DNA from: an uncultured Clostridia bacterium
Lineage (GTDB): Bacteria > Bacillota > Clostridia > Christensenellales > Borkfalkiaceae
Assembly (NCBI GenBank): GCA_934271255.1
Contig: CAKQQS010000009.1
Location: forward strand, 21,251-85,250
Reading direction: 5' to 3'
Length of the DNA stretch: 64,000 nt
The position numbers and the translations under genes are program-made. The notes under the pieces are model-generated. The model had not been told where the DNA came from, ran no database searches, and was given only the letters and a program-made list of their open reading frames with translations. This document shows, piece by piece, positions 43,385 to 52,122 of the stretch; the stretch's first letter is position 1; the number at the start of each line of letters is the position of its first letter.

Positions 43385-44701
43385 ATGAATAAAAAGTCAA
43401 TCGAAGACGTAGTTGTAACAGGCAAAAAATGTTTGGTAAGAGTTGATTTTAACGTACCGATGAAAGACGGCGTTATCACTGACGAAAACAGAATTACGGG
43501 CGCGCTTCCCACCATTAAATATTTAATGGACAAGGGCGCGAAAGTCATTCTTTGTTCTCACATGGGCAAACCCCATAACGTGTTTACCGAAGGTTTTTCT
43601 TTGAACAAAAAAGAAAAGAAAGCGATTGACGCTCTTCCCGAAGAAGAAAGAGCGGCTGCAAAAGCCGAATATCTTAAAAAGGCGTTAAAAGACAGAGAAA
43701 AATATTCTCTTAAACCCGTAGCGGACAGGCTCAACGAACTTTTAGGCGGCAAAGTTACGTTCGCTAACGACATCGTCGGCGAAGACGCGAACGCAAAGGT
43801 TAACGCAATGAAAGACGGGGACGTCGTTTTGTTGGAAAACCTTCGTTTCGACGCGGGCGAAGAAGGAAGAGATTTGGAGTTTTGTAAAAAACTCGCTAAG
43901 TTTGCGGACGTTTACGTAAACGACGCGTTCGGTACGGCTCACCGCTCGCACGCATCGACGGCGGCTATCGTAGAATATGGTTTGGTAAAAACGGCTGTTT
44001 GCGGATTCCTTATCGAAAAGGAACTCAAAGTTATGGCAAACGCGCTCGAAAATCCCGTTCACCCGTTCGTAGCGATACTCGGCGGTGCGAAAGTAGCGGA
44101 CAAACTTAACGTTATCAACAACTTGCTCGAAAAATGCGACTCGCTTATTATCGGCGGCGGCATGGCGTACACGTTCCTTAAAGCGAAAGGGTACGAAGTA
44201 GGCAAATCGATATTAGACGAAGAAAAAGTAGATTATTGTAAAGAAATGATGGCGAAAGCCGAAAAAGAAGGCAAGAAGATATATCTTCCCGTAGACTGCG
44301 TCTTGATAAACGATTTCCCCAACCCCATCGACGCGCCCGTCGATACCGAAATTGTAGACGTAGCGAATATTCCCGCCGACAAGGAAGGCGCGGATATCGG
44401 TCCCGAAACCTGCAAACTTTACGCAAACGTCATAAAGACGGCAAAGACGGTTATCTGGAACGGACCTATGGGAATATTTGAAAACCCGACTTTGGCTGCG
44501 GGTACCAACGCGGTAGCAAAGGCTATGAGCGAAGCGGTAGGCGCAACGACGATTATCGGCGGCGGCGACAGCGCGGCGGCGGTAGCACAACTCGGTTACG
44601 CGGACAAGATGTCGCATATATCCACGGGCGGCGGCGCATCGCTCGAATTGTTTGAAGGCAAAAAACTTCCCGGCATCGAATGCCTTAACGACAAGGAGTA
44701 A
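43385..44701 (+). CDS. pgk: Phosphoglycerate kinase
   Basis: A protein of 438 residues from the ATG at 43385. It makes ATP from 1,3-bisphosphoglycerate in glycolysis. Seen: [13 protein letters not shown], the substrate-binding [34 protein letters not shown], the nucleotide site [34 protein letters not shown] and GGGDSAAA. It is longer than the usual 390-400 by an insertion at about residues 60-105 ([19 protein letters not shown]), a helical addition. It forms an operon with tpiA. Confidence 0.97.
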   Translation: MNKKSIEDVVVTGKKCLVRVDFNVPMKDGVITDENRITGALPTIKYLMDKGAKVILCSHMGKPHNVFTEGFSLNKKEKKAIDALPEEERAAAKAEYLKKALKDREKYSLKPVADRLNELLGGKVTFANDIVGEDANAKVNAMKDGDVVLLENLRFDAGEEGRDLEFCKKLAKFADVYVNDAFGTAHRSHASTAAIVEYGLVKTAVCGFLIEKELKVMANALENPVHPFVAILGGAKVADKLNVINNLLEKCDSLIIGGGMAYTFLKAKGYEVGKSILDEEKVDYCKEMMAKAEKEGKKIYLPVDCVLINDFPNPIDAPVDTEIVDVANIPADKEGADIGPETCKLYANVIKTAKTVIWNGPMGIFENPTLAAGTNAVAKAMSEAVGATTIIGGGDSAAAVAQLGYADKMSHISTGGGASLELFEGKKLPGIECLNDKE

Positions 44702-44706
44702 CTTAT

Positions 44707-45447
44707 ATGAGAAAACCGATTATTGCAGGAAACTGGAAAATGAACAATACTTGCGCGGAAGGAGTTAAACTCGTCAACGAACTCAAACCGCTCGTAAAAG
44801 ACGCTAAATGCGACGTAGTCGTATGCGTACCTTTCACCGCTATACACGCCGTAGGCGAAGCGATAAAAGGTTCTAATATCAAGTTGGGCGCGGAAAACGT
44901 TCACTTTGCCGAGAAAGGCGCGTACACGGGCGAAATATCGGCGGATATGCTTTTGGAACTCGGCGTCGAGTACGTTATCATCGGGCACAGCGAAAGAAGA
45001 CAGTATTTCGGCGAAACGGACGAAACGGTTAACAAGAGAGTAAAAACCGCACTTGAAAAAGGGTTAAAGCCCATCATGTGCGTAGGCGAAACTTTGGACG
45101 AAAGAGAAGACAATTCCACCGAACTCGTACTTACCCGTCAGGTGCTTAAAGGACTCGACGGCGTTGAAGACGTATCGAAAGTAGTCATCGCGTACGAACC
45201 CGTTTGGGCTATCGGCACGGGCAGAACGGCAACGAGCGAACAAGCGAACGAAACGATTGCTTTTATAAGAAAGACGATTGCGGACAATTTCGGCAAGAAA
45301 GTTGCGGCTAACGTTCGTATTCAATACGGCGGCAGCATGAAACCGAACAACGCAAGCGAACTTATGGCTATGCCCGAAATCGACGGCGGACTTATCGGCG
45401 GCGCGTCGTTAAAAGCGGAAGATTTCTCGAAAATAGTTAATTATTAA
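44707..45447 (+). CDS. tpiA: Triosephosphate isomerase
   Basis: A protein of 246 residues, the usual length. It interconverts dihydroxyacetone phosphate and glyceraldehyde 3-phosphate. Seen: N9 and K11 in AGNWKMN, catalytic H94 in IIGHSERR, catalytic E164 in [11 protein letters not shown] and the phosphate-binding [11 protein letters not shown] with GGLIGGASL. It starts five bases after pgk with an AAGGAG site and is followed by a terminator. Confidence 0.97.
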   Translation: MRKPIIAGNWKMNNTCAEGVKLVNELKPLVKDAKCDVVVCVPFTAIHAVGEAIKGSNIKLGAENVHFAEKGAYTGEISADMLLELGVEYVIIGHSERRQYFGETDETVNKRVKTALEKGLKPIMCVGETLDEREDNSTELVLTRQVLKGLDGVEDVSKVVIAYEPVWAIGTGRTATSEQANETIAFIRKTIADNFGKKVAANVRIQYGGSMKPNNASELMAMPEIDGGLIGGASLKAEDFSKIVNY

Positions 45448-45456
45448 AAATAAACT

Positions 45457-45487
45457 TTGCAGGGAAGTTTTCCCTGCAATATTTTTT
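45457..45487 (+). terminator. Rho-independent terminator after tpiA
   Basis: TTGCAGGGAA at 45457-45466 pairs with TTCCCTGCAA at 45470-45479, followed by TATTTTTT. No promoter is obvious between it and gpmI, so partial read-through seems likely. Confidence 0.8.
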
Positions 45488-45504
45488 GAATAAGGATAAA
45501 AGAT

Positions 45505-47046
45505 ATGAAAAACAGACCTAATTGTATTATTATAATGGACGGATTCGGCGAAACCGCCGACACCGTAGGCAACGCCATATTAAAAGCGGGAACGCCCAAC
45601 GTCGACAGATATATGGCTAAATACCCGCACACTTATTTGGGAGCGAGCGGCGAAGACGTAGGTCTTCCCGACGGACAAATGGGTAACAGCGAAGTAGGAC
45701 ATCTCAATATGGGCGCGGGAAGAATAGTTTATCAGGAACTCACTCTTATCACGAAACACATTAAAGACGGCGAATTTTTCAAAAACGAAGAACTCAATTA
45801 CGCTATGGACAACGCTGTAAACAACGGCAAAAAACTTCACTTGTACGGACTTTTGTCGAACGGCGGGGTGCATAGCCATATAACTCACTTGTTCGCGCTT
45901 TTGAAAATGGCGAAAGACAAAGGCGTTAAAGACGTGTTCGTTCACTGTTTTATGGACGGCAGAGACGTTTCGCCCACTTCCGGAGTAGAGTTCATTAAAG
46001 AATTGCAAGCGGAAATGCAAAAACTCGGCGTCGGCAAAATCGCGACGATATCGGGCAGGTATTACGCAATGGACAGAGATAACCGTTGGGAAAGAATACA
46101 AAAGGCTTACGAAGCGATGACGCTCAATGCGGGCGAGAGAACGGACAATCCCGTCGAGTATATGCTTAATTCGTATAAAAACGGCGTAACGGACGAGTTT
46201 ATCGTCCCCGTATCGGTAACGGAAAAAGGCGAACCCGTCGCGAAAATAGAACAAGGCGATTCGATTATTTTCTATAATTTCCGTCCCGACAGAGCAAGAC
46301 AAATAACGAGAGCGATGTCAGAACCCGAATTCGACGGTTTCGTAAGACAATCCGGCTTTTTAAATCCCGTATACGTTTGCTTTACGAGATACGACGCAAC
46401 GTTTACCAACGTAAAAGTCGCGTTCAAACCGCAAACGCTCGACAATACTCTCGGCGAATACCTTTCCAAACAAGGCTTGACTCAATTGAGAATAGCGGAA
46501 ACGGAAAAATATGCTCACGTAACGTTCTTCTTTAACGGCGGTGTGGAAGCGCCGAATAAAGGCGAAGACAGAGCGTTGATATCTTCTCCCAAAGTCGCTA
46601 CTTACGACTTAAAACCCGAAATGAGCGCGTACGAAGTAACGGACAGACTGTTGAAAGAACTCGACTCGAACAAATACGACGTGGTTATTTTGAACTTCGC
46701 CAACTGCGATATGGTAGGGCATACGGGCGTATTCGACGCCGCGGTTAAGGCGGTAAAGACGGTCGACGAGTGCTTGGGTAAGGTCGTTGATAAAGTGCTT
46801 TCTATGGGCGGTTGCGCGCTTATAACGGCGGATCACGGCAACGCTGAAAAGATGTTTGAAAAAGACGGCGCTCCTTTTACGGCGCACACGACGAACCCCG
46901 TACCGTTTATAGTCGCTTGCGACAGGCTTGCGGGGAAAACTCTGAGAAAGGGCGGAATACTTGCCGACGTCGCGCCTACGCTTCTCGACGTAATGGATTT
47001 ACCCGTTCCCGACGAAATGACGGGCAAAACGCTTATAAACAAGTAA
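45505..47046 (+). CDS. gpmI: 2,3-bisphosphoglycerate-independent phosphoglycerate mutase
   Basis: A protein of 513 residues, typical of the family. It interconverts 3- and 2-phosphoglycerate with manganese. Seen: metal ligand D12 in IIMDGFG, the phosphoserine S62 in GQMGNSEVGH, HLYGLLSNGGVHSH, FMDGRDVSP, ISGRYYAMDRDNRWER, FRPDRARQ, NFANCDMVGHTG and ITADHGNAEKM. It lies 57 bases after tpiA. Gap and enolase genes are not in the window. Confidence 0.97.
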   Translation: MKNRPNCIIIMDGFGETADTVGNAILKAGTPNVDRYMAKYPHTYLGASGEDVGLPDGQMGNSEVGHLNMGAGRIVYQELTLITKHIKDGEFFKNEELNYAMDNAVNNGKKLHLYGLLSNGGVHSHITHLFALLKMAKDKGVKDVFVHCFMDGRDVSPTSGVEFIKELQAEMQKLGVGKIATISGRYYAMDRDNRWERIQKAYEAMTLNAGERTDNPVEYMLNSYKNGVTDEFIVPVSVTEKGEPVAKIEQGDSIIFYNFRPDRARQITRAMSEPEFDGFVRQSGFLNPVYVCFTRYDATFTNVKVAFKPQTLDNTLGEYLSKQGLTQLRIAETEKYAHVTFFFNGGVEAPNKGEDRALISSPKVATYDLKPEMSAYEVTDRLLKELDSNKYDVVILNFANCDMVGHTGVFDAAVKAVKTVDECLGKVVDKVLSMGGCALITADHGNAEKMFEKDGAPFTAHTTNPVPFIVACDRLAGKTLRKGGILADVAPTLLDVMDLPVPDEMTGKTLINK

Positions 47047-47064
47047 AAAATATTTATAAAACGC

Positions 47065-47093
47065 TTGTATTATTTTAAAGATTATGATATAAT
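47065..47093 (+). promoter_or_regulatory. Sigma-A type promoter of secG
   Basis: TTGTAT at 47065-47070, a 17-base spacer and a perfect TATAAT at 47088-47093. Confidence 0.75.
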
Positions 47094-47125
47094 AACCTTT
47101 GCAATAGTATTTTAGGAGAAAAATC

Positions 47126-47437
47126 ATGAGTTTATTAAATAACATTTTGGCAGATAAAATTATAGCGTATGACGTTACCAGAATTATCAGTTACGTTTTA
47201 CTTGCGATAATGGCTGTTTGCGCGTTGTTCGTAATAGTAGTGGTTCTCATTCAACAAGGTCAATCCAGCGGTTTAGGCGCGTTGGGCGGAACGACCGAAA
47301 CCTTCTACGGCAAGAACAAAGGCAAAAGCATAGAAAGCAAGTTAAAGAAAGCGACTACGGCTTGCCTTATTATAATGGCGATTATAGCGATAGCGTACTT
47401 CGTATTTACGGTATGGCTCGGTAGTTTCGGTTCTTAA
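47126..47437 (+). CDS. secG: Preprotein translocase subunit SecG
   Basis: A protein of 103 residues with two membrane helices at about 13-37 and 75-98. Between them is the conserved segment VLIQQGQSSGLGALGG with TETFYGKNKGKS. SecG helps the SecYE channel export proteins, which matters here given the many giant lipoproteins. The N-terminus is about 15 residues longer than usual. The order secG-rnr-smpB-ssrA is classic for Firmicutes. Confidence 0.93.
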   Translation: MSLLNNILADKIIAYDVTRIISYVLLAIMAVCALFVIVVVLIQQGQSSGLGALGGTTETFYGKNKGKSIESKLKKATTACLIIMAIIAIAYFVFTVWLGSFGS

Positions 47438-47450
47438 AACTAATTATTCG

Positions 47451-47483
47451 GCGACGGAAAACAAACTCCGTCGCTATTTTTTT
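47451..47483 (+). terminator. Rho-independent terminator or attenuator between secG and rnr
   Basis: GCGACGGA at 47451-47458 pairs with TCCGTCGC at 47467-47474, followed by TATTTTTTT. It lies only 33 bases before rnr, so it probably reduces rather than blocks transcription of rnr-smpB. Confidence 0.75.
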
Positions 47484-47515
47484 GCGCGAAACGTCGGCGA
47501 ACAAAGGACTTTAAA

Positions 47516-49480
47516 ATGGCAAAGAAAAACGACTCGAACAACTTAATAAAAGGAACGGTAAAAGGCAACGCCAAAGGTTACGGTTTTTTGATTTGCGACG
47601 ACGAGAACACGCCCGATTGTTTTATACCTCATATAGGACTACACGGCGCGCAACACGGCGACAAAGTAATCGCTAAGATAACGAACACCAAAAGCGGGGA
47701 CAGAATAGAAGTGTCCGTCGTTAAAATCGTAACGCGGGGAATAACCGAACTCGTCGGCGTGTTTCAACCTTTTCGTTCGGGCGGATTCGTCGTTCCCGAC
47801 GACAAGAATTATTTTAACGACGTTTTCGTCGAAAAGGCGAACCTTAAAAACGCCAAGAAAGACGATAAGGTCGTCGTAAAAATAACGAGATACCCGAAAG
47901 ACAGAAAAAGCCCCGAAGGGGTTATAGTAAAAATACTCGGCAAAAGTTACGACAGAACTACCGAAACGGAATGTATATTGTTGAACAACGGCATAGAAAC
48001 GGCGTTTAATAAACAAACGATAACCGAAGCGGACAAGGTTGCAAAACCCGTAACGGCGAAACAAAAACAAGGCAGGACGGACTTTACCGCCGATACGGTA
48101 ATTACTATCGACGGCGAGTCGGCTAAGGACTTCGACGACGCGGTATGCGTTGAAAAATTGCAGGACGGCAACTATAAACTTTACGTTCATATCGCCGACG
48201 TGTCCGAATACGTAAGGCGTTTCGGCGAACTCGACAAAACCGCAATGAAACGGGGCAACAGCACTTATTTGCCCGAAAGAGTCGTGCCTATGCTGCCGCA
48301 CGCGCTGTGCGACGACGTTTGTTCGCTTAAACAAGGCGTCGAAAGGTTGACGCTAAGTTGCGTTATGACAATAAACTCATCGGGAAAAATCGTCGATAAA
48401 GACATCGTCGAAGGGGTTATACGCAGCAAAGCGAGAACGACGTATACGGAAGTTTATAAAATCCTTTCGGGCGACGAAGAACTTTCGGCGAAATACGAAG
48501 AAATAACGCCTATGTTAACCGACGCTTTCGCGTTGTATAAGATTTTAAAAAAGAAACGGGACGACAGGGGTAGCGTCAATCTGGACACTAAGGAAGCGGA
48601 GATTGACGTTATAGACGGTAAAGTAGAAGTAACGCCGTTTAAACGCAACTTTGCGCACGAAATGATAGAAGAGTTTATGATTTGCGCAAACGAATGCGTC
48701 GCCGAATACGCCTACTTTTTAGACGCCCCGTTCGTGTATAGAACGCACGACAAACCGAGCGGCGAAAAGACGGAAAAATTACGCGCGTTTTTATCGGAAC
48801 TCGGCGTTAGCGTAAAATGGAAAGACGATACTCTTCATTCTTCCGATTACGCAAACGTTTTGAAAAAGTTCGAGAATACCGAGTTGTACGGCTTGGTTTC
48901 GAGAGTCGTGCTTCGTTCTATGCAAAAGGCGGAATACAGCGAGAAAGACAAAGGACATTTCGGACTTTCCGCCGAACATTATTGTCATTTCACTTCACCT
49001 ATTCGCAGATACGCCGATTTGACGGCGCATAGAATATTGAAAGAAATATTACACGGCGAAGGCGACAGATTGTGGAACGATTTCGGAACGGCGGTTTTAA
49101 ATATCGCTAAGGAATGTAGCGAAAACGAAAGAAAAAGCGAACTTGCCGAACGGCAGGCGGACGATTATTATAAGGCGTTGTATCTTAAAGACAGGCTGGG
49201 TTTGGAGTTTGAAGGTATTATAAGCGGCGTTACCGATTTCGGCGTGTTCGTCGAACTCGAAAATACTTGCGAAGGGCTTGTCAGGATAGAAACGCTGCCT
49301 TTCGGAAACTACCGTTACGACGAAAAAAGAATGATGCTTAACGATAATTATTTAGAGTTCAAACTCGGGAAAAGGGTGAAAATTGTCGTCGCGGGGATGG
49401 ATTTGACGAACAAAAAAGCGGAATTCGTTCTCGTAGACGTAGAAGACAGTTGCAAAAAACGTAAAAATGGTATAAAATAA
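47516..49480 (+). CDS. rnr: Ribonuclease R
   Basis: A protein of 654 residues. It is a 3'-5' exoribonuclease that degrades structured RNA and works with tmRNA on stalled messages. Seen: cold-shock-type domains in the first 160 residues (KGNAKGYGFLICDDENTPDCFIP), the RNB catalytic core with ITIDGESAKDFDDAVCVE (metal-binding aspartates at about 200), and a C-terminal S1 domain (FEGIISGVTDFGVFVELEN). The C-terminal tail is short and only mildly basic. The gene lies four bases before smpB. Confidence 0.95.
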   Translation: MAKKNDSNNLIKGTVKGNAKGYGFLICDDENTPDCFIPHIGLHGAQHGDKVIAKITNTKSGDRIEVSVVKIVTRGITELVGVFQPFRSGGFVVPDDKNYFNDVFVEKANLKNAKKDDKVVVKITRYPKDRKSPEGVIVKILGKSYDRTTETECILLNNGIETAFNKQTITEADKVAKPVTAKQKQGRTDFTADTVITIDGESAKDFDDAVCVEKLQDGNYKLYVHIADVSEYVRRFGELDKTAMKRGNSTYLPERVVPMLPHALCDDVCSLKQGVERLTLSCVMTINSSGKIVDKDIVEGVIRSKARTTYTEVYKILSGDEELSAKYEEITPMLTDAFALYKILKKKRDDRGSVNLDTKEAEIDVIDGKVEVTPFKRNFAHEMIEEFMICANECVAEYAYFLDAPFVYRTHDKPSGEKTEKLRAFLSELGVSVKWKDDTLHSSDYANVLKKFENTELYGLVSRVVLRSMQKAEYSEKDKGHFGLSAEHYCHFTSPIRRYADLTAHRILKEILHGEGDRLWNDFGTAVLNIAKECSENERKSELAERQADDYYKALYLKDRLGLEFEGIISGVTDFGVFVELENTCEGLVRIETLPFGNYRYDEKRMMLNDNYLEFKLGKRVKIVVAGMDLTNKKAEFVLVDVEDSCKKRKNGIK

Positions 49481-49484
49481 AAGT

Positions 49485-49949
49485 ATGGCTGACAATATTA
49501 AAGATATAACCGTCAACAGACAGGCTCGGCACGAATATTTCGTCGAAGACGTTTACGTCGCGGGCATCGTTCTCGAAGGGGCGGAAGTTAAGTCAATAAG
49601 AAAAGGCTCGGTCAACCTTAAAGACAGTTTTTGTATGGTGGTCGGCGGGGAAGTTTTCGTCAAGCAGATGCACGTAGCGACTTACGATAAGTCGGGCGCG
49701 TACAACACGCGGGACAGTAAGCGGGACAGAAAACTTCTTTTACGGCGCGAAGAAATCAACAAGATAGTCGGAAAGGTTAATCAAAAAGGATATACGCTGG
49801 TACCGTTAAAACTTTTTTTTCAGGGTAGTTTGGTCAAAATGGAATTAGGTCTTTGCGTAGGCAAACATACCTACGACAAAAAACGCAGTTTGATTGAAAA
49901 GGATATGAAACGAAAAGCGGAACGCGAAATCAAAAGTTACGGCGTGTAA
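49485..49949 (+). CDS. smpB: tmRNA-binding protein SmpB
   Basis: A protein of 154 residues, the usual size. It binds the tRNA-like part of tmRNA and brings it to stalled ribosomes. Seen: NRQARHEYFVED, AGIVLEGAEVKSIRKGSVNLKD, the conserved loop AYNTRDSKRDRKLLL, YTLVPLKLFF and the basic C-terminal tail KRSLIEKDMKRKAE that fills the mRNA channel. The tmRNA gene begins 96 bases downstream. Confidence 0.96.
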   Translation: MADNIKDITVNRQARHEYFVEDVYVAGIVLEGAEVKSIRKGSVNLKDSFCMVVGGEVFVKQMHVATYDKSGAYNTRDSKRDRKLLLRREEINKIVGKVNQKGYTLVPLKLFFQGSLVKMELGLCVGKHTYDKKRSLIEKDMKRKAEREIKSYGV

Positions 49950-50136
49950 AAAGGTTAGCGTAATGGAAAGGGCGAAACGCGGCTCGGTCGAAGTTTAAAA
50001 CAACGCGGGGCGTAGTAAAACAGGGCAAGAAAAATATAAATAATCGGGGTAGCACCGGATTTGATTGTGCGGGGATACCGATGTAAGCATACCGAAGGGG
50101 CACGACTTCGTAAAAACGAGCAATTTAAATTTAAAC

Positions 50137-50172
50137 GCAAATTCTCAAAACAGAATTGCTTACGCTGCTTAA
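50137..50172 (+). other. tmRNA proteolysis-tag reading frame
   Basis: From the resume codon GCA the frame encodes ANSQNRIAYAA and a TAA stop. The start was placed by aligning the flanking bases to the known Bacillus subtilis tmRNA. The tag ends in AYAA where most species have ALAA; the last two alanines needed for ClpXP-type recognition are kept. Confidence 0.75.
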
Positions 50173-50375
50173 TTATTAGCGTACGTTTTTGCGTAGTTTT
50201 TCCGTCGGGTACGCAAAGGCGAAATTAAAGGCGGATGGATACGTCGGCGTTACGACGGCGTATTGAGAATAAGTAACGCACGCCCGTACGCGTTTGTTCG
50301 TTTAGGCATACGGAGAGAGGTAAAAAACGAAATAAGTATGTAGAAAGCACGGGGCAACCGCATAAGACAAGGGTT

Positions 50376-50391
50376 CAACTCCCTTCTACTC
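50376..50391 (+). repeat. Left direct repeat (putative attL) inside the tmRNA 3' end
   Basis: CAACTCCCTTCTACTC occurs here as part of the tmRNA T-arm and acceptor, and again at 53208-53223. The pair brackets the AT-rich island. Confidence 0.6.
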
Positions 50392-50403
50392 CACCAAAAT
50401 AAA

Positions 50404-50443
50404 AAGTCGACATTTTTGTTGAAGTAGCGGTGTCGGCTTTTTT
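50404..50443 (+). terminator. Rho-independent terminator after tmRNA
   Basis: AAGTCGACA at 50404-50412 pairs with TGTCGGCTT at 50431-50439 (one G-U pair), followed by a run of T to 50443. Confidence 0.65.
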
Positions 50444-50457
50444 GTTGCTTGAAAATG

Positions 50458-50466
50458 TGTTATAAT
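50458..50466 (+). promoter_or_regulatory. Extended -10 promoter of the island's first gene
   Basis: TGTTATAAT is an extended -10 element with a perfect hexamer. The -35 region is a run of T from the preceding terminator and is poor. Confidence 0.45.
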
Positions 50467-50510
50467 GTTAATGAAAGCAACAATTTTATATTGTTTAAGG
50501 AGGTGGGAGT

Positions 50511-51155
50511 TTGAAGTATACTAAATTAGTCAGAGAATATTGTAAGAACAATAGCGGTGCAATTTTTGATGTGTCAAAGTTAAAAGATACTGAATTTGCA
50601 GAAGTACCGTATAAAACTTTGTTAAAGATATTAAATAGGCTTGAGGAAGAGGGTTTACTTAAGCCTGTTTCTAAAGGAATATATTTTATAGGCGAAAAGT
50701 CGGTGGACGAAGAGTTGATTTTCGACGAATACGTAGACTACAGAAAAGGAATGTTTGTCGGGTATCAATTATTCAATGATGTGGGGATATCCGATTATGT
50801 CGATTGCAAAATAGAAATTTATACGAATAACATAAAGGCAAAGCAAAAGAATGTAGGTCAGTATCTTCTGAAAAGAGTTGATTTAGAGTTTGATGACGAT
50901 ATCGTAGATTTAGTTGCGTTATTGGAGATAATTGATGTAGGATATTCTATGAAAGGTTGTGATTTTATGTCTTACAAGAAAACGGTAGACATGCTATTAA
51001 AATCATATTCTGATAGTAGTTTTGAGAAAATTGTAAAAGCAATACATTACAAGTATTCTACTATAAAACAATTAAGTGAGTTGTTAGAGGCAAATAGTAT
51101 AGACAACAGCTGCGTTGATATTTTTGAAAGCACATATAAAAATTTAATAAGATAA
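50511..51155 (+). CDS. Winged-helix protein resembling type IV antitoxin AbiEi/DUF6088
   Basis: A protein of 214 residues. The start is TTG at 50511, supported by AGGAGGTG five bases upstream. Residues about 1-60 fit a winged helix (VPYKTLLKILNRLEEEGLLKPVSKGIYF), the usual N-terminus of AbiEi-type antitoxins. Residues about 75-145 (GMFVGYQLFNDVGISDYVDCKIEIYTNN) resemble their middle domain. In known systems AbiEi represses its operon and opposes the nucleotidyltransferase toxin AbiEii. No AbiEii gene follows here; the next gene carries a HEPN motif. Base composition is more AT-rich than in the core genes. Confidence 0.5.
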   Translation: MKYTKLVREYCKNNSGAIFDVSKLKDTEFAEVPYKTLLKILNRLEEEGLLKPVSKGIYFIGEKSVDEELIFDEYVDYRKGMFVGYQLFNDVGISDYVDCKIEIYTNNIKAKQKNVGQYLLKRVDLEFDDDIVDLVALLEIIDVGYSMKGCDFMSYKKTVDMLLKSYSDSSFEKIVKAIHYKYSTIKQLSELLEANSIDNSCVDIFESTYKNLIR

Positions 51156-51224
51156 CGATCAAACGATAATGAAAAAGTCTGAAACATCTGTTTTGGACTT
51201 CTTTCTATGTGTTGTCAAAACAAC

Positions 51225-51253
51225 TTGAAAGAAATGACGAAATATGGTATAAT
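51225..51253 (+). promoter_or_regulatory. Sigma-A type promoter inside the island
   Basis: TTGAAA at 51225-51230, a 17-base spacer and a perfect TATAAT at 51248-51253, with an extended TGG before it. It gives the HEPN-motif gene its own promoter. Confidence 0.75.
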
Positions 51254-51308
51254 AAAAATGACAAATAGTTGATGGCGTTTGAAATATCGGAATCGGGGGG
51301 TGTGACAG

Positions 51309-52097
51309 ATGAAGATAAAATTATTTTGTGATAAATGTGAATGTTCTGCTTGTAGCGAGCCTAATAAAATAATGGTTGTAACTCCCCACGGTAAGCAATA
51401 TTCTATTGAAATAACAGACAAACTTTTATATGAATTTTATTGTGAAAAGGGACATTTGAATAGGTTTTATATTACAAATCCTAAATATGAATTGCTGTTT
51501 GACATGGGACTTTGCGCTTATTTTAATGGTTTTTATAGAGAGGCAGTTTTAGATTTTGCTGCAAGTCTTGAAAGGTTTTACGAGAACTGCATTAATATTT
51601 TTCTTATAGAGCGATATCCTGATCAAAATGTATGTGGCGAAAAAATTGAACAACTTTGGAAACCTATAAAGAAGCAATCTGAAAGACAATATGGAGCTTT
51701 TCTAATCGCTTATATGATGAATAAAGGACATTTGCCTGAACTGTTTCCCGAAAATCAAACGCAATTTCGCAATAGAGTAACACATCAAGGATTGTTCCCG
51801 AATAAAGATGACGTCTTAAAATATGCGAAAGCGGTGGCGAAATTTATTATTGGTATTTATAGTGAGTTAACAGATGGTTTTAAGACTGACAAACTAAATC
51901 GTTTGCGATTTTTGGAGTTGATACAAAACAATAATCAACTTACAAGAGAGATAAGTGAAAAGGGTTTGCCGAGCGATGAGATGATTAACGGGTATCCAAT
52001 TTTTTCATTTTTTAGAAATCATTATTCTCAAGAAGACTGGTTTGAGTGTATGTTAGAGGATTTTAAAAAAAATTATATCGAACATTACGAATCGTAG
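51309..52097 (+). CDS. Protein with zinc-ribbon-like N-terminus and HEPN motif
   Basis: A protein of 262 residues, not recognised as a named family. Residues 7-49 contain C7-x2-C10, C12, C15 and then C45-x3-H49, which suggests a zinc-binding unit. Residues about 65-190 are helical and contain R154-N-R-V-T-H159, the R-x4-H motif of HEPN ribonucleases, in the usual sequence setting (FRNRVTHQG) near the end of the helical domain. HEPN proteins often act as RNases in defence or toxin-antitoxin systems. The remaining 70 residues are unassigned. Ribosome binding site GGGGGGTG. Low GC content supports acquisition by transfer. Confidence 0.5.
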   Translation: MKIKLFCDKCECSACSEPNKIMVVTPHGKQYSIEITDKLLYEFYCEKGHLNRFYITNPKYELLFDMGLCAYFNGFYREAVLDFAASLERFYENCINIFLIERYPDQNVCGEKIEQLWKPIKKQSERQYGAFLIAYMMNKGHLPELFPENQTQFRNRVTHQGLFPNKDDVLKYAKAVAKFIIGIYSELTDGFKTDKLNRLRFLELIQNNNQLTREISEKGLPSDEMINGYPIFSFFRNHYSQEDWFECMLEDFKKNYIEHYES

Positions 52098-52122
52098 GGT
52101 AATTAAAAGTAGAGGCTGTGTT

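Larger units (their letters stand above)
50046..50396 (+). ncRNA. ssrA: Transfer-messenger RNA (tmRNA)
   Basis: A 351-base RNA. The 5' end GGGGTAG pairs with CTACTCC near the 3' end, forming the acceptor stem, and a CCA is encoded (ACCA at 50393-50396). The T-arm AAGGGTTCAACTCCCTT is at about 50368-50384. The tag frame is open at 50137-50172. It rescues stalled ribosomes together with SmpB, encoded just upstream. A possible -10 box TATAAA lies at 50035-50040, but no good -35 is seen. The 3' end is the apparent integration site of the island downstream. Confidence 0.93.

Noticed and set aside
50046..50396. Open frames within the tmRNA gene region
   Set aside because: Apart from the short tag frame they are explained by the RNA gene.
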